Shown here: piece after piece, positions 8,084-16,470 of the stretch
How the letters are laid out: each line of letters begins with the position of its first letter
Position numbering within the stretch: position 1 is the first letter of the stretch
NCBI RefSeq assembly: GCF_043575855.1
Contig: NZ_CP144375.1
Coordinates: 1,302,001 to 1,366,000, forward strand
Reading direction: 5' to 3'
DNA: 64,000 nt
Source of the DNA: Kutzneria buriramensis
GTDB taxonomy: Bacteria > Actinomycetota > Actinomycetes > Mycobacteriales > Pseudonocardiaceae
Translations under genes and position numbers: made by a program
The notes under the pieces: model-generated
What the model saw: only the letters and a program-made list of their open reading frames with translations
The model's database searches: none
Told to the model about the DNA's origin: nothing

Positions 8084-10000
8084 CATTCCTCGATGGCCGC
8101 CAGGGCGTTCGCCGCCGCCTGGCGGATCCGGTCGTCGAGGCGGATCGTCCACATGCCACCGCGCAGGTCGGTGAACCGCTGGTCCCGAGCCAGCAACACC
8201 TCGATCCGCGGCCGCAGCGGCGCGGCGGCGGGCCCGAGCGCGGCGGCGGCGTTGAGCGTGTCCACCAGGACCGGCTCGCGCTGGAGCAGCCCCCGGTCGA
8301 GCACCTGAAGGGCGAGATCGGGGTCGCACGCGACGGCGATCTGGGCGGTGCCCGTCAGGCCCCAGCGCCGCTGGTTGGCCCGCAACCACTTCTCGGCGCG
8401 GGCGAGCACCGGCGCGCGGTCGACGGGATCGAGCAGCGCGGCGGCCAGCACGAGCTGATAGGCGAGCGTCCAGTCCTCCGGCTCGCCGACGGTCTCCAGC
8501 ACCTCGCTCAGCACCGTCCGGTCGCCGGTCACCACGCAATGGACCCCGCGCGGCGTGCAACGCGAGCGTCGGATCCTCGGCGATCCGAGACGAGGCCTCG
8601 ATCCACGGCCCGAGGTGCGCCGCCTCGGCGCCGACAGCTTCGAAAACCAGGAGCGCGCGCTGCGGTTTCTTCGACGCCAGCGCCGACATCAGCGCGTCCT
8701 CCGCGCCGTACCCGGCGGGGCCGCACCACACGAGGGCCCGCCACAGCACCTTTTGGTGCTCGGTGGGGTCCGGACCGCTGCGCTCGAGCGCGGCGTGCAG
8801 GGCGGGCGCGATCCGCTCGGGATAGCGCGCGGCGCATTCCCTCAGCATGTCGGCGAGTTCGGGGCCGAAGCGGAAGAAGTGCCGGGACCTGAACTTGCCG
8901 CCGTTCTGGACGGCCTCGATCACCGCCGGCACGGCCCGCTCGTCGCCCTGCCGGGCCAGGGCCCACGCGCCGGCCTCGGCGACCTGCGGATCCTCGTCGT
9001 CGAGCAACCGGGCCAGGCGGTCCGAGTACAGGTCCGCCGCCTCGCCGTAGGAGGCCATCAGGTCGGCCGCCGCGGCCCGTACCTTGGGATCGGCGTCGGT
9101 GATCACCTGGCCGAGCAACGGCAGCAGAGCCTTGGCGGCGGACCGCCGTTCGGTCATCGCGTCGGCGGCGGCCTCCAGTGCCCCGGCCCGCACCTCGTGC
9201 GGGCCGAGGGCGAGCAGCCCCTTGATGATCTCCAGCTGGGCAACGGAATCCTCGCCGCACGCGGCGGTTAGCGTCCCGACCAGCCGCGCCCCGTCGTCGT
9301 TCCACGCTCGATAGGCCTCCCGGGGAAGCCTGGGCGCAAGTGCGGCGGCGACCAGGTCCTCCGGGGTGACGGATTCGGGCCGCAGGATCCGGGTCGCCAG
9401 CGCGTTGGCCAGGCGCATCGACTCGACCGGCACGGCTGCAAGCCGTAGCACCGCCTCCCGGCCGGCCTGCGCACCCGCCAGCCGCGACATCACCCGCACC
9501 TTGAGCTCTCGCTCCCGGACGTCCCGTGCGAGCAGGGCCGCCTCGACCTCGTGGGAACGAGGTGTGCACGCGGCGTACTCCCACAGCAGCGTCATGGCTT
9601 CGTTGCGTACGGCGACACTGCGATCCCGGAGCAGCGTGAGGAGCCGGTCGTGCTCGGCGATCAGCGCCTCTCGGCAGGCGAGCGCGTTCGGGTTGCACTG
9701 CTCGTTCACGCGCATCACCAGCCGCCCCATCATCTCCACGATGTCGGCCCGGATCCGGATCTTGGGTGTGGTGGCCAGCTCGACCAGGAACGGCACCATC
9801 GCGGCGTTGGCCGAGGGCATCTCCTCGTCGTACGGGAACAGCGCGCCCTCGATCCCGTCGAGCTGGTCCTGTATCCGCCAGTTGAGGGCCAGGCCGCGCA
9901 GCTTGTCCGGGATGTCGGTCGCCTTGCCGTACGCGTGCCGCAGCTCCGCCCACGGGATGTCGTCGAGACCGTGCAGGGGTGCGTGCTGCTCTCTGGCCAC
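8077..10000 (-). pseudogene. HEAT-repeat protein, interrupted by a frameshift
   Basis: Starting at GTG 10000, about 485 residues of alpha-helical HEAT/PBS-lyase-like repeats run in one frame (for example KVRAAAADLMASYGEAADLY and DPQVAEAGAWALARQGDERA). At the run of four C's at 8544-8547 the frame breaks. The homologous continuation (VVTGDRTVLSEVLETVGE to the stop at 8077) lies one frame over. Removing one base from that run restores a single reading frame across the whole span. This may be a true inactivating mutation or a base-call error in a homopolymer. The GTG start lies three bases after the stop of the DUF3048 gene. Intact relatives would be scaffold-like proteins of unknown role. Confidence 0.75.
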
Positions 10001-10003
10001 AGG

Positions 10004-10930
10004 TCACGCCACCGGTTCCAGCAGGATCCACAGTGGACCTTCGGCCGCCGGCACCGCTCGCCCCGCCGAGTCGGCGAAGATCGTCGCGTCCGTGGCGGCC
10101 GACCGGGACCAGGTCGCCTGGAACGACTGCCCGTCTCGCAACACCGTCGCCTGTCCGCTGCCGACCGTGACCGCGACCGGCGACGGATTTCCCGCCACGT
10201 CACCGGGAACCGTGCCGGCGCGCGTCGTCACCCGCTCGACGATGACCGTCGCCGCCGCTACCTGGCCGCCGTCGGTCGTGGTCAGCGGCTTGTTGTCCAT
10301 GGAGATCGACCACTTCTGGTCTGACCACTCGAAGTCGAAGCCGACGTTCGCCACCTGCTCGTGTCGCTTGGTCGTCGGCGTCCCGCCGGGCGGCGCGGTG
10401 CCGGTCGGCTCCGGCGTCACCGTGCCGCTCCCCTTCGGCAGCTTGTCCGGGTGCACGTACAGATCGTGGGGCGCCTGCCGGCTGCTGTCACGGAAGTAGG
10501 CGTCCGGCACGGCGCTCTGGCAGCCGGTGTCCAGGCCGGCCTTGTGCAGCAACGGCACCAGCTGCGGGGCCGAGCCGGAGCACGCCAGCGTCGGCCGGCC
10601 GTACTGGCCGAGCAGGTCGATGTCGGTCTCACGGGCGCTGCGCACCGGCCCCACCACCGACGGCAGCTTTCCCAGGTACACGGCGGCGATCCGGGTCAGG
10701 CCGCCCTCGACCGGCTCCACGTAGACGACGTCAGCCCCGCCCAGGCCGGTCTGCGGCCGAGCCGCCGCGACGTTGTCGATCTTCACGACCAGCGCCGCCC
10801 CGGACGGCCCGGTCGGCGTGGTGGACGGCGGCGGCGCGGGCGCCGGTCCGCCGGCACAGGACGAGACCAGCAGGAGCGCCGCCGCGGCGGGCAGGAGCCA
10901 GATTCGCGGCATTCCCCCATGATGCGCCAT
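10004..10930 (-). CDS. DUF3048 (YerB-like) lipoprotein
   Basis: A protein of 308 residues, or 302 if it starts at the second Met. The N-terminus carries a hydrophobic signal ending in LLLVSSC, a lipobox-like Cys, followed by a Pro/Thr-rich spacer, so the protein should be lipid-anchored outside the membrane. The domain that follows, with VVKIDNVAAARPQTGL, VYVEPVEGGLTR and GPVRSARETD, matches my recollection of the DUF3048 family (YerB). Its molecular role is not known; relatives are surface lipoproteins. It is immediately upstream of the HEAT-repeat gene, probably in one transcript. Confidence 0.8.
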   Translation of the reverse strand: MAHHGGMPRIWLLPAAAALLLVSSCAGGPAPAPPPSTTPTGPSGAALVVKIDNVAAARPQTGLGGADVVYVEPVEGGLTRIAAVYLGKLPSVVGPVRSARETDIDLLGQYGRPTLACSGSAPQLVPLLHKAGLDTGCQSAVPDAYFRDSSRQAPHDLYVHPDKLPKGSGTVTPEPTGTAPPGGTPTTKRHEQVANVGFDFEWSDQKWSISMDNKPLTTTDGGQVAAATVIVERVTTRAGTVPGDVAGNPSPVAVTVGSGQATVLRDGQSFQATWSRSAATDATIFADSAGRAVPAAEGPLWILLEPVA

Positions 10931-10967
10931 CCCGGCCCGCCGCGGCCGTGTCGATCACACGATCAGG

Positions 10968-11228
10968 TCACCCGTGGTGGCCGCCGCCACCACCGAAGCC
11001 ACCACCCCCATGGTGACCACCGCCGCCGAAGCCGCCCCCGTGGTGACCGCCGTGGTGGTGGCCGCCGAATCCGCCGTGGTGATGGTGGTGCTGGCCGCCG
11101 TCGTCCGTACCGGACATGAACACGCCGCCGCCGAGGTGCGACCGGCGCGACGCGCCGCCCCGCGCCAGCCGCGCGATGCCGGCCACGAGCAGCGCGATCC
11201 CCACCAGGATGAGCAGGCTGAACCCCAT
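10968..11228 (-). CDS. Small single-pass membrane protein with His/Gly-rich tail
   Basis: A protein of 86 residues from the ATG at 11228, which follows GGGAGGGGG with a four-base spacer; a longer in-frame start at 11324 has no ribosome site. A membrane helix (LLILVGIALLVAGIARL) is followed by a basic patch. The last ~40 residues contain almost only His and Gly with a few Phe, including HHHHH and repeated HHGG units. Such a tail could bind metal ions. No family was recognised and no partner gene is obvious. The bias is in the protein, not simple GC slippage, because CAC and GGC/GGT codons alternate in a defined frame. Confidence 0.6.
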   Translation of the reverse strand: MGFSLLILVGIALLVAGIARLARGGASRRSHLGGGVFMSGTDDGGQHHHHHGGFGGHHHGGHHGGGFGGGGHHGGGGFGGGGGHHG

Positions 11229-11390
11229 GACGCCCCCTCCCGCGGCCCCGTCCGCGGTGTCCCCTGACGCCGGGTCCGTGGCCTGTGTCACAGGAGTGTT
11301 CTCCCGGATCGGGCCGGAATCCATGGGACTTGAGCAAGGTTTGACCCAGCGGCTTGTTTTCGGTCGTCACTGAAGTCACAGTGCAGTGCG

Positions 11391-12707
11391 TTACCTGGAC
11401 ACCGTGCACCACGTCGTCACGGCCGCAGCCGCGAACACCAAAGCCCCCAGCACCACGCTGGTGTGGAAGCCAGCGACGAAGTCGACCGCCGTCAGCGAGC
11501 CGAAGATCGCCACACCGAGCGCGCTGCCGATCTGCCGGCTGGCGTTGAAGGTGCCCGACGCCGTGCCGGCCAGGTCCGACGGCGACGCCTCGATCGTCGC
11601 GGCGGTGCCCGCGGGCATGGTGTACGCCGTGCCGAAACCTATTGCCACCATGGGAATCACCATCATCCAGTACGGCGTCGCGGCGCCCACGAACGTCATC
11701 GCCAGCATGCCGAGCACCCCGGCCGGCAGGCCGATGAGCATCACCCGACGCGGTCCGTAGCGGGCGGTGTGCCGGCCGCCGAGCCAGGACGCCAGCGACA
11801 GGCCGCCCGGCTGCGGCAGCAGCGCCAGCCCGGCCAGCAGCGGCGAGAGGTGACGCACGTGCTGGAAGTACAGTGCCAGCAGGAACAACTCGCCGTAGAA
11901 GCCGAAGTTGATCGCCGCGCCGACGGCCACCGAACCGGGAAACTGCTTGCCCCGGAACAGGTTCAACGGCAGCATCGGATGCCGTACGGTCGCCTCGGTG
12001 ATCACGAACGCCACGGCGCCCACGCCCGCCACCACGAACGCGATCACCGATCCCTGGATCAGGCCGAACACCAGGCCGGCAACGGCGATCGTGCTCAGCG
12101 CCAGGCCGGCGAAGTCCGGGCCGATCCGTCCGCCCGGCCGCGGCGCGATCACGTGCCGGCGCGTGGCGAAGATCGTGAACACGCCGATCGGGATGTTGAC
12201 GTAGAAGATGAGCGGCCACCCAACCCCGCTGGTCAGCACGCCGCCGAGCACCGGCCCGAGGCCGGCGGCGACGCCGCCCAGGCCACCCCAGACGCCGATC
12301 GCCCGCACCCGGTCCACCCGGTCCGGGTAGCTCGCGTTGATCAGCGCCAGGGACGTCGGCAGCGTCAGCGCCGCGCCGACGCCCTGCACGACGCGGGCCA
12401 CAATCAGCACCGGCAGCGTCGGAGCGAGGCCACAGACCGCCGATGCCGCCGTGAACAGGCCGAGCCCGAGCAGGAACACGCGGCGTGCCCCCAGGCGGTC
12501 ACCGACGGCACCCGCCGGCAGCAGCAGGCAGGCCAGCGGCACCGTGTAGGCGTCGAGCACCCATTGGCTGCCACTCGCCGACGCGCCCACGTCCTTGGCG
12601 ATGTTCGGCAGCGCCGTGGTGACGACCGTGGCGTCGATCATGATCACGAAGAAGCCCAGGCACACCGCCAGCAGCGGCCACCGGTCGGTTCTCGTCGCGG
12701 TAACCAT
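11391..12707 (-). CDS. MFS multidrug efflux transporter, DHA2 family
   Basis: A protein of 438 residues. N-terminal features are VIMIDATVVTTALPNIAKDV, SQWVLDAYTVPLA and GDRLGARRVFLLG (motif A), then RVVQGVGAALTLP (motif C region), all typical of EmrB/QacA-type drug/H+ antiporters. About 12-14 membrane helices are predicted by eye. It would export lipophilic compounds across the cytoplasmic membrane. The start ATG is preceded by TAGCGT six bases upstream and has no Shine-Dalgarno sequence, suggesting a leaderless transcript. It stands alone, with no local regulator on the same strand. Confidence 0.92.
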   Translation of the reverse strand: MVTATRTDRWPLLAVCLGFFVIMIDATVVTTALPNIAKDVGASASGSQWVLDAYTVPLACLLLPAGAVGDRLGARRVFLLGLGLFTAASAVCGLAPTLPVLIVARVVQGVGAALTLPTSLALINASYPDRVDRVRAIGVWGGLGGVAAGLGPVLGGVLTSGVGWPLIFYVNIPIGVFTIFATRRHVIAPRPGGRIGPDFAGLALSTIAVAGLVFGLIQGSVIAFVVAGVGAVAFVITEATVRHPMLPLNLFRGKQFPGSVAVGAAINFGFYGELFLLALYFQHVRHLSPLLAGLALLPQPGGLSLASWLGGRHTARYGPRRVMLIGLPAGVLGMLAMTFVGAATPYWMMVIPMVAIGFGTAYTMPAGTAATIEASPSDLAGTASGTFNASRQIGSALGVAIFGSLTAVDFVAGFHTSVVLGALVFAAAAVTTWCTVSR

Positions 12708-12713
12708 GCTTCG

Positions 12714-12719
12714 ACGCTA
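12714..12719 (-). promoter_or_regulatory. Candidate leaderless -10 of the DHA2 transporter gene
   Basis: Read on the minus strand, TAGCGT stands six bases before the ATG at 12707, with no ribosome site. It is one of seven such boxes in the window. Confidence 0.35.
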
Positions 12720-12835
12720 GCCGCCGAAAAGTTCGGGCACGGCCGAAGCGTGAACCCCTCGGCTCTCCCCCGCGTACCGGACAGTGGCAGTACACAACAG
12801 TGTGATCATGCAACGATCTGGTGTGGAGCGTGACC

Positions 12836-13153
12836 ATGAAGGCACGAGCGATTCCGGGCGCGTGCGGCGCGGCCGTCGCGCTGTACACGGCCGCCTGCGG
12901 CAGCACCCAGGTCGGGCTGGCCGCCGCGCCGGCGACGCCGGCGCCAGCGCTGACCAACACCCGCTACGGGCCGCTCAGCGCGGCCGACATCAAGCTCATG
13001 ACGCTGGTCCGGGAGACCAGCCTGCGCGAGATCCCAGTGGGCCTGCAGCGGTCGAGGAACCCGCAGGTCAGGTCGGCCGCACAGATGATCATCACGCAGC
13101 ATGTCACGTTGCAGCAGGAGGACCTGACGGCCGCCGCAACACCACGTTCGTGA
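12836..13153 (+). pseudogene. DUF4142 lipoprotein, 3' truncated
   Basis: The ATG at 12836 follows GGAG by seven bases. The N-terminus has a signal peptide ending at a Cys (AACGST), then the first half of a DUF4142-type helical domain: LSAADIKLMTLVRETSLREI, NPQVRSAAQMIITQHV. The family normally continues for another 80-100 residues; here it stops after ~105 residues, at DLTAAATPRS. At the same point (13136-13141) the coding sense passes to the minus strand, where a truncated chloride-channel start begins. The gene is therefore probably a remnant left by a deletion. The product, if made, would be a short lipoprotein. Confidence 0.6.
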
Positions 13154-13283
13154 TCAGGCCGATCAGCTTGAGCAGGACGAACGCCGCCACCGCCGCCCCG
13201 CCGACGGCGAGCGCGACGGCCGTGATCAACAGGACCCGCGGCCGGACGTGGAAGTCCCCGAGATGGGCGGCAGAATGTTGCAT
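13104..13283 (-). pseudogene. N-terminal fragment of a ClC-type chloride channel
   Basis: From the ATG at 13283 the frame reads MQHSAAHLGDFHVRPRVLLI, continues into a first membrane helix, and reaches LLKLIGLITNVV. This is how actinobacterial ClC channel proteins begin (recalled, not searched). After NVV, where the family continues with an aromatic-rich stretch, the frame turns into LRRPSG and soon stops. The remaining ~400 residues are absent and are replaced by the tail of the DUF4142 remnant on the other strand. Hence a deletion scar, not a functional channel. The start codon has no clear ribosome site. Confidence 0.5.
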
Positions 13284-13292
13284 GTAGTAACA

Positions 13293-13307
13293 GTTGCTTA
13301 GCGCAAC
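13293..13307. promoter_or_regulatory. MarR-type inverted repeat
   Basis: GTTGC-TTAGC-GCAAC (5+5 arms) lies ten bases upstream of the ClC remnant start. The TTGC...GCAA form is typical of MarR-family operators. It may be a relic of the channel gene's control, or may serve the small wHTH gene downstream. Confidence 0.35.
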
Positions 13308-13346
13308 GGTCACCGTCAATTCCGGGTGGTCGAACTCGTGGACGGC

Positions 13347-13622
13347 TCAGAGGTCGACCCAGGCGTCGGGTTGCCAGAGGCGGTCGACGAGGGCGTGGCC
13401 GGTGGCGGTGAGAGCGAAGCACGCGTCGGCGGCGGGGCGGGTGTCCCAGCTGCCGCCGTCGTGCCGGGAGACGAGACCCTCGACGGCGAGGGTGTGAAGA
13501 GTGTTTCGGACGGTTCGGCGGCCGGCGTGCACGAGGCGGACGAGGGCTGGGACGGTGAGCGGGCCGGCACCGAGGGCGTCGAGGACCTCCAGGGTGTACG
13601 GGCGTGAGAGCAGGTCGGCCAT
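13347..13622 (-). CDS. Small winged-helix transcriptional regulator (HxlR-like)
   Basis: A protein of 91 residues. The ATG at 13622 is preceded by GAAGGGA with a five-base spacer and is preferred over a start 21 codons upstream. MADLLSRPYTLEVLDALGAG, LVHAGRRTVRNTLHTL and LVSRHDGGSWDTRPAADA fit a compact wHTH of the HxlR/MarR kind: helix 1, recognition helix, then the beta wing. There is no ligand-binding domain. It may bind the TTGC-type inverted repeat at 13293-13307, and it ends 63 bases downstream of the ClC remnant's start. Confidence 0.7.
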   Translation of the reverse strand: MADLLSRPYTLEVLDALGAGPLTVPALVRLVHAGRRTVRNTLHTLAVEGLVSRHDGGSWDTRPAADACFALTATGHALVDRLWQPDAWVDL

Positions 13623-13798
13623 GCGGGTCCCTTCGCGGTTGACGGTCAAGGTAGGCAGACCCGTGTCGACACGGCGTGACGCCAATGCGACCCATACACT
13701 CGGACGGGTGATCCTTACGCGGTCTTGACGGCGTCAGGGAATGCCGACCGGGCGCTATGCCTGCGTAAAACAGCGGCCGCTGAGGGCGGGGTCGCTTC

Positions 13799-13804
13799 TA
13801 CCGT
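13799..13804 (+). promoter_or_regulatory. Candidate leaderless -10 of the PhoU-like gene
   Basis: TACCGT ends six bases before the ATG at 13811. The six bases between (GGGAGG) touch the start codon, so they are too close to act as a ribosome site. Confidence 0.35.
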
Positions 13805-13810
13805 GGGAGG

Positions 13811-14395
13811 ATGCGGCAGGTTTCCGGCGTCGAGCTGACCGAGGTGTGCGAGTCCGTCGCCGACGTCATCGACCTGGCGACGAGCGCCCTCGTGGAGGCC
13901 GATCTCGTTGCGGCGCAGCAGGTTCTGACAGCCACGACGCCGGCGGCCCGGCTGGCGGAGACCACCGCGGTGTTGGTCGGCCGGTGTCGGCTGGCGCACG
14001 GCGAGCTGCCTGAGACGATCGCCGCGGTGACGGAACTGGAGCGCATGCACGACCTGGCCAGACACATCGCCGAGGTCGTCCACAGGCACGTCGACCGGCC
14101 AGTGCTGTCAGACCCGCTGCGTCAGCGCTTCGCCGCCATGGGGGAAGTCGCCCGCCGCATGACATTGGCGGCGGCCTGCGTCCTGTACTACGGCGACCGC
14201 GGCTACCTGGTGGCGGTCTCGGCCGCAGCGTCGGAAATGCACCGGTTCCTCGTGCTGGCAGACCGGCACGACGCGGCCCTTGTCGGCCAGTTCTACGAGC
14301 AGTACGCCGACCACGCCGTGCACCTGGCGATGCACTTCGCGGGCGCCGGCGCCGACCGAAACCCGCTGGCCACGGCCGATAGGTTTTCACGGTGA
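13811..14395 (+). CDS. PhoU-like domain protein
   Basis: A protein of 194 residues, entirely helical. Segments such as VADVIDLATSALVEADLVAA and ELERMHDLARHIAEVVHRHV resemble the two three-helix bundles of PhoU, the negative regulator of phosphate uptake signalling. At ~194 residues it is slightly shorter than canonical PhoU (~220) and is not beside pst or phoR genes. Its last codons overlap the nucleotidyltransferase gene in GTGA, so the two are co-translated. Its role is therefore inferred only as PhoU-like; a paralogue serving another process is possible. Confidence 0.6.
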   Translation: MRQVSGVELTEVCESVADVIDLATSALVEADLVAAQQVLTATTPAARLAETTAVLVGRCRLAHGELPETIAAVTELERMHDLARHIAEVVHRHVDRPVLSDPLRQRFAAMGEVARRMTLAAACVLYYGDRGYLVAVSAAASEMHRFLVLADRHDAALVGQFYEQYADHAVHLAMHFAGAGADRNPLATADRFSR

Positions 14396-15051
14396 GTGAG
14401 CAACTGCCCGAAGGTGGCATCGTACTGTCACCCGCCGAGATCGAGGCGCTCGACGCCAGGTGGTCGTCCTGCTGGACCCCGAGCGAGGTAGCCCGCCGCC
14501 TCAAGGGCGTCACCGCGCCGTGGGCGGTGGCGGCGGGGTGGGCACTGGATCTGTTCCGCGGCAAGCAAACCCGCGAGCACGGGGACCTCGAGATCGCGAT
14601 CCCGGCGGCGCGCTTCCCCGAAATCCGCCTCCCCGGCTACATCTTCGACGCAGTCAGCAGCGGACGGATCTGGGAGAACGCCACCGACGAGGTGTTGGCG
14701 GCCACCCACCAGACGTGGCTCCGCGACCCCGCCACGGACAACTACCTGGTCGACGTGTTCCGCGAACCGCACGACGGCGACACCTGGATCTGCCGCCACA
14801 ACGAGACGATCCGGCTGCCGTACACCGAGATCATCCGCCGCACCGCGGACGGCATCCCCTACTTGGCGCCGGAAATCGTCCTGCTCTTCAAGGCCAAGCA
14901 CACACGTCCGAAGGACGAGACGGATTTCGCCGCGACCATCCCGCACTTGACCGACGGTCAGCGCACGACCCTCACCGAGCTGATCGCCCGAACGTACCCC
15001 GGTCACCGGTGGCTAGATGATCTACCCGAAACCTACATTCGGTGTGTCTGA
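14392..15051 (+). CDS. Nucleotidyltransferase-fold protein (ANT(2'')/LinB-like)
   Basis: A protein of 219 residues with a GTG start overlapping the upstream stop. The central region AAGWALDLFRGKQTREHGDL has the acidic pair and preceding helix of the minimal nucleotidyltransferase fold seen in aminoglycoside and lincosamide adenylyltransferases. A third acidic position lies in NYLVDVFREPHDGD, and LAPEIVLLFKAKHTRPKDE follows. It may adenylylate a small molecule or act as an antitoxin-type nucleotidyltransferase. Substrate unknown. The last six codons lie inside the inverted copy of the intergenic repeat (15028-15071), so the repeat has supplied the C-terminus ETYIRCV. Confidence 0.7.
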   Translation: MSEQLPEGGIVLSPAEIEALDARWSSCWTPSEVARRLKGVTAPWAVAAGWALDLFRGKQTREHGDLEIAIPAARFPEIRLPGYIFDAVSSGRIWENATDEVLAATHQTWLRDPATDNYLVDVFREPHDGDTWICRHNETIRLPYTEIIRRTADGIPYLAPEIVLLFKAKHTRPKDETDFAATIPHLTDGQRTTLTELIARTYPGHRWLDDLPETYIRCV

Positions 15052-15071
15052 CAGCGCGACTCGCGGGGGTT
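15028..15071. repeat. Third copy of the ~50 bp intergenic repeat, inverted
   Basis: It shares TACATTCGGTGTGTCTG and GCGCGACTCGC with the reverse complement of copy 1 (7986-8033), and GAAACC plus GACTCGCGGGGGTT with copy 2. It sits between the convergent nucleotidyltransferase and MGMT genes. Confidence 0.75.
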
Positions 15072-15074
15072 GAG

Positions 15075-15575
15075 TCAGAAGAGGCGGCCGGTGGTCTCGG
15101 GAGGGGGTTCCTCCAGGGCCAGCAGGAAGCGCTTGCGGGGCAGGCCGCCGGCGTAGCCGGTGAGGCGGCCGTCGGAGCCGACGACCCGGTGGCACGGCAC
15201 GATGATGCTGATCGGGTTCCAGCCGTTGGCATTGCCGACGGCCTGCGCCGCGCCGGGGTCGCCGAGCTCCTGCGCCAACTGCCCGTACGTCCGCGTCTCG
15301 CCGTACGGGATCTTCCGCAGCTGCGCCCACACCTCAAGCTCGTACGACGACCCGCGCGGGGCCAGCTCCACCGAGAACTCCGTCCGCGTGCCGGCGAAGT
15401 ACTCGGCGAGCTGGGCCCGGACGTCGTCGAAACCGCTGTCGTCGCGCGGCCCGAGCGTGGGCAGCCGGGGCGTGCGGCTGTGCCCGTCGAAGTACAGCCC
15501 GACCAGCGCGGACCCGTCGGCGACGAGCGTCAGGTCGCCGATCGGGGAGTCCGTGATCGTGTGCCGAACGCCCAT
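15075..15575 (-). CDS. ogt: Methylated-DNA--protein-cysteine S-methyltransferase
   Basis: A protein of 166 residues. It contains the invariant active-site motif IIVPCHRVV with the alkyl-accepting Cys. The DNA-binding helix-turn-helix region (TRTYGQLAQELGDPGAAQAV) and the Asn hinge (GNANGWNPI) precede it in the usual order. It repairs O6-alkylguanine by transfer to Cys, as a suicide protein. The start overlaps the 3' end of the EamA gene by 46 bases on the same strand, so the two are read together. Length and motifs are normal. Confidence 0.95.
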   Translation of the reverse strand: MGVRHTITDSPIGDLTLVADGSALVGLYFDGHSRTPRLPTLGPRDDSGFDDVRAQLAEYFAGTRTEFSVELAPRGSSYELEVWAQLRKIPYGETRTYGQLAQELGDPGAAQAVGNANGWNPISIIVPCHRVVGSDGRLTGYAGGLPRKRFLLALEEPPPETTGRLF

Positions 15576-16402
15576 GACCCCACACTAGCGACCACCATCG
15601 CGCCGGCGATCGCCCCGATCGCGACCCAGTCGAGCCACGCCAGCCGCTGCCCCAGCACGACCAGGCCGACCAGTGCGGCGAGCACGGGGTTGACGCTCAT
15701 GAACAGCCCGAAGAACTGCGGCGGCACCCGCCGCAGCGCGAGCAGGTCGACCAGGAACGGCACGGCCGAGGACAGCACGCCGGCGGTCAGCGCCTCGCCG
15801 AGCGAATACCCGGTCGGCGGGTGCAACCAGAGCACGACCAGCCCGATCGGCACGTACACGAGCGCCGAAACCAGCGCCGCGGCGGCGGAGCCCTGCGCGC
15901 CGGGCAGGCGACTGCCGACGGTCCGGTTGAGCAGGATGTAGCACGCCCAGCAGATGGCGGCGAGCAGCGCGAGCCCGATGCCGAGGTAGTCGGCGGTCGG
16001 TTGGGGACGAGCCAGCACCATGGCGGCGGGGGCCGCGACCAGGGCGCACCCGACGTCGACCAGCCGCCGCGAACCGGCGAGCGCGACCGCCACGGGCCCG
16101 AGGAACTCCAGCGTGACGGCGAGGCCGAGCCCGATCCGGTCGATCGCCGTGTACAGGGACAGGTTCATGGTCGCGAAGACCAGGGCCAGCGCCAACACCG
16201 GCCGCCATTCACGAGCGGTGAACGACCGTAATCGGGGCCGGCCGGCCGCGAGCAGCAGTGCGCCGGCGACCCACTGCCGCACGGCGACCACCCCGGCCGG
16301 TCCGATCACCGGGAACGCCAGCGCCGCCGTGGCGGCCCCGACCTGGCTGGACAGCGCGCTGCCCAGCATGAGCGCCATTCCCCCCACCCGTTCGTTCGCC
16401 AT
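15530..16402 (-). CDS. EamA/DMT-family transporter (RhtA-like exporter)
   Basis: A protein of 290 residues from ATG 16402 (MANERVGGMALM); a longer frame begins at 16450 but would cross the LysR promoter. About ten membrane helices in two EamA halves: ALSSQVGAATAALAFPVIGP at the start, and CWACYILLNRTVGSR beginning the second repeat. Relatives export amino acids or their analogues. The divergent LysR gene shares its control region, a common arrangement for inducible exporters. Co-translated with ogt through a 46-base overlap. Confidence 0.9.
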   Translation of the reverse strand: MANERVGGMALMLGSALSSQVGAATAALAFPVIGPAGVVAVRQWVAGALLLAAGRPRLRSFTAREWRPVLALALVFATMNLSLYTAIDRIGLGLAVTLEFLGPVAVALAGSRRLVDVGCALVAAPAAMVLARPQPTADYLGIGLALLAAICWACYILLNRTVGSRLPGAQGSAAAALVSALVYVPIGLVVLWLHPPTGYSLGEALTAGVLSSAVPFLVDLLALRRVPPQFFGLFMSVNPVLAALVGLVVLGQRLAWLDWVAIGAIAGAMVVASVGSWAFGTRSRTPRSAT

Positions 16403-16426
16403 GCCGGCAGCCTGCGCCGCGCCCTC

Positions 16427-16468
16427 GCATACGCAAAATGCATCCGACACGCCATCTATACGCTGTAG
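16427..16468. promoter_or_regulatory. Candidate LysR binding region between EamA and LysR genes
   Basis: Two imperfect dyads occur here: GCAT-N7-ATGC (16427-16441) and CTA-N7-TAG (16456-16468). Each contains ATACGC. The spacing of about two to three helical turns fits tetramer binding by a LysR regulator. Confidence 0.4.
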
Positions 16469-16470
16469 TC

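Noticed and set aside
10974..11267. Plus-strand frame opposite the His/Gly protein
   Set aside because: Antisense of a His/Gly-biased gene; no start signal, and the minus-strand frame has GGGAGGGGG and a membrane helix.
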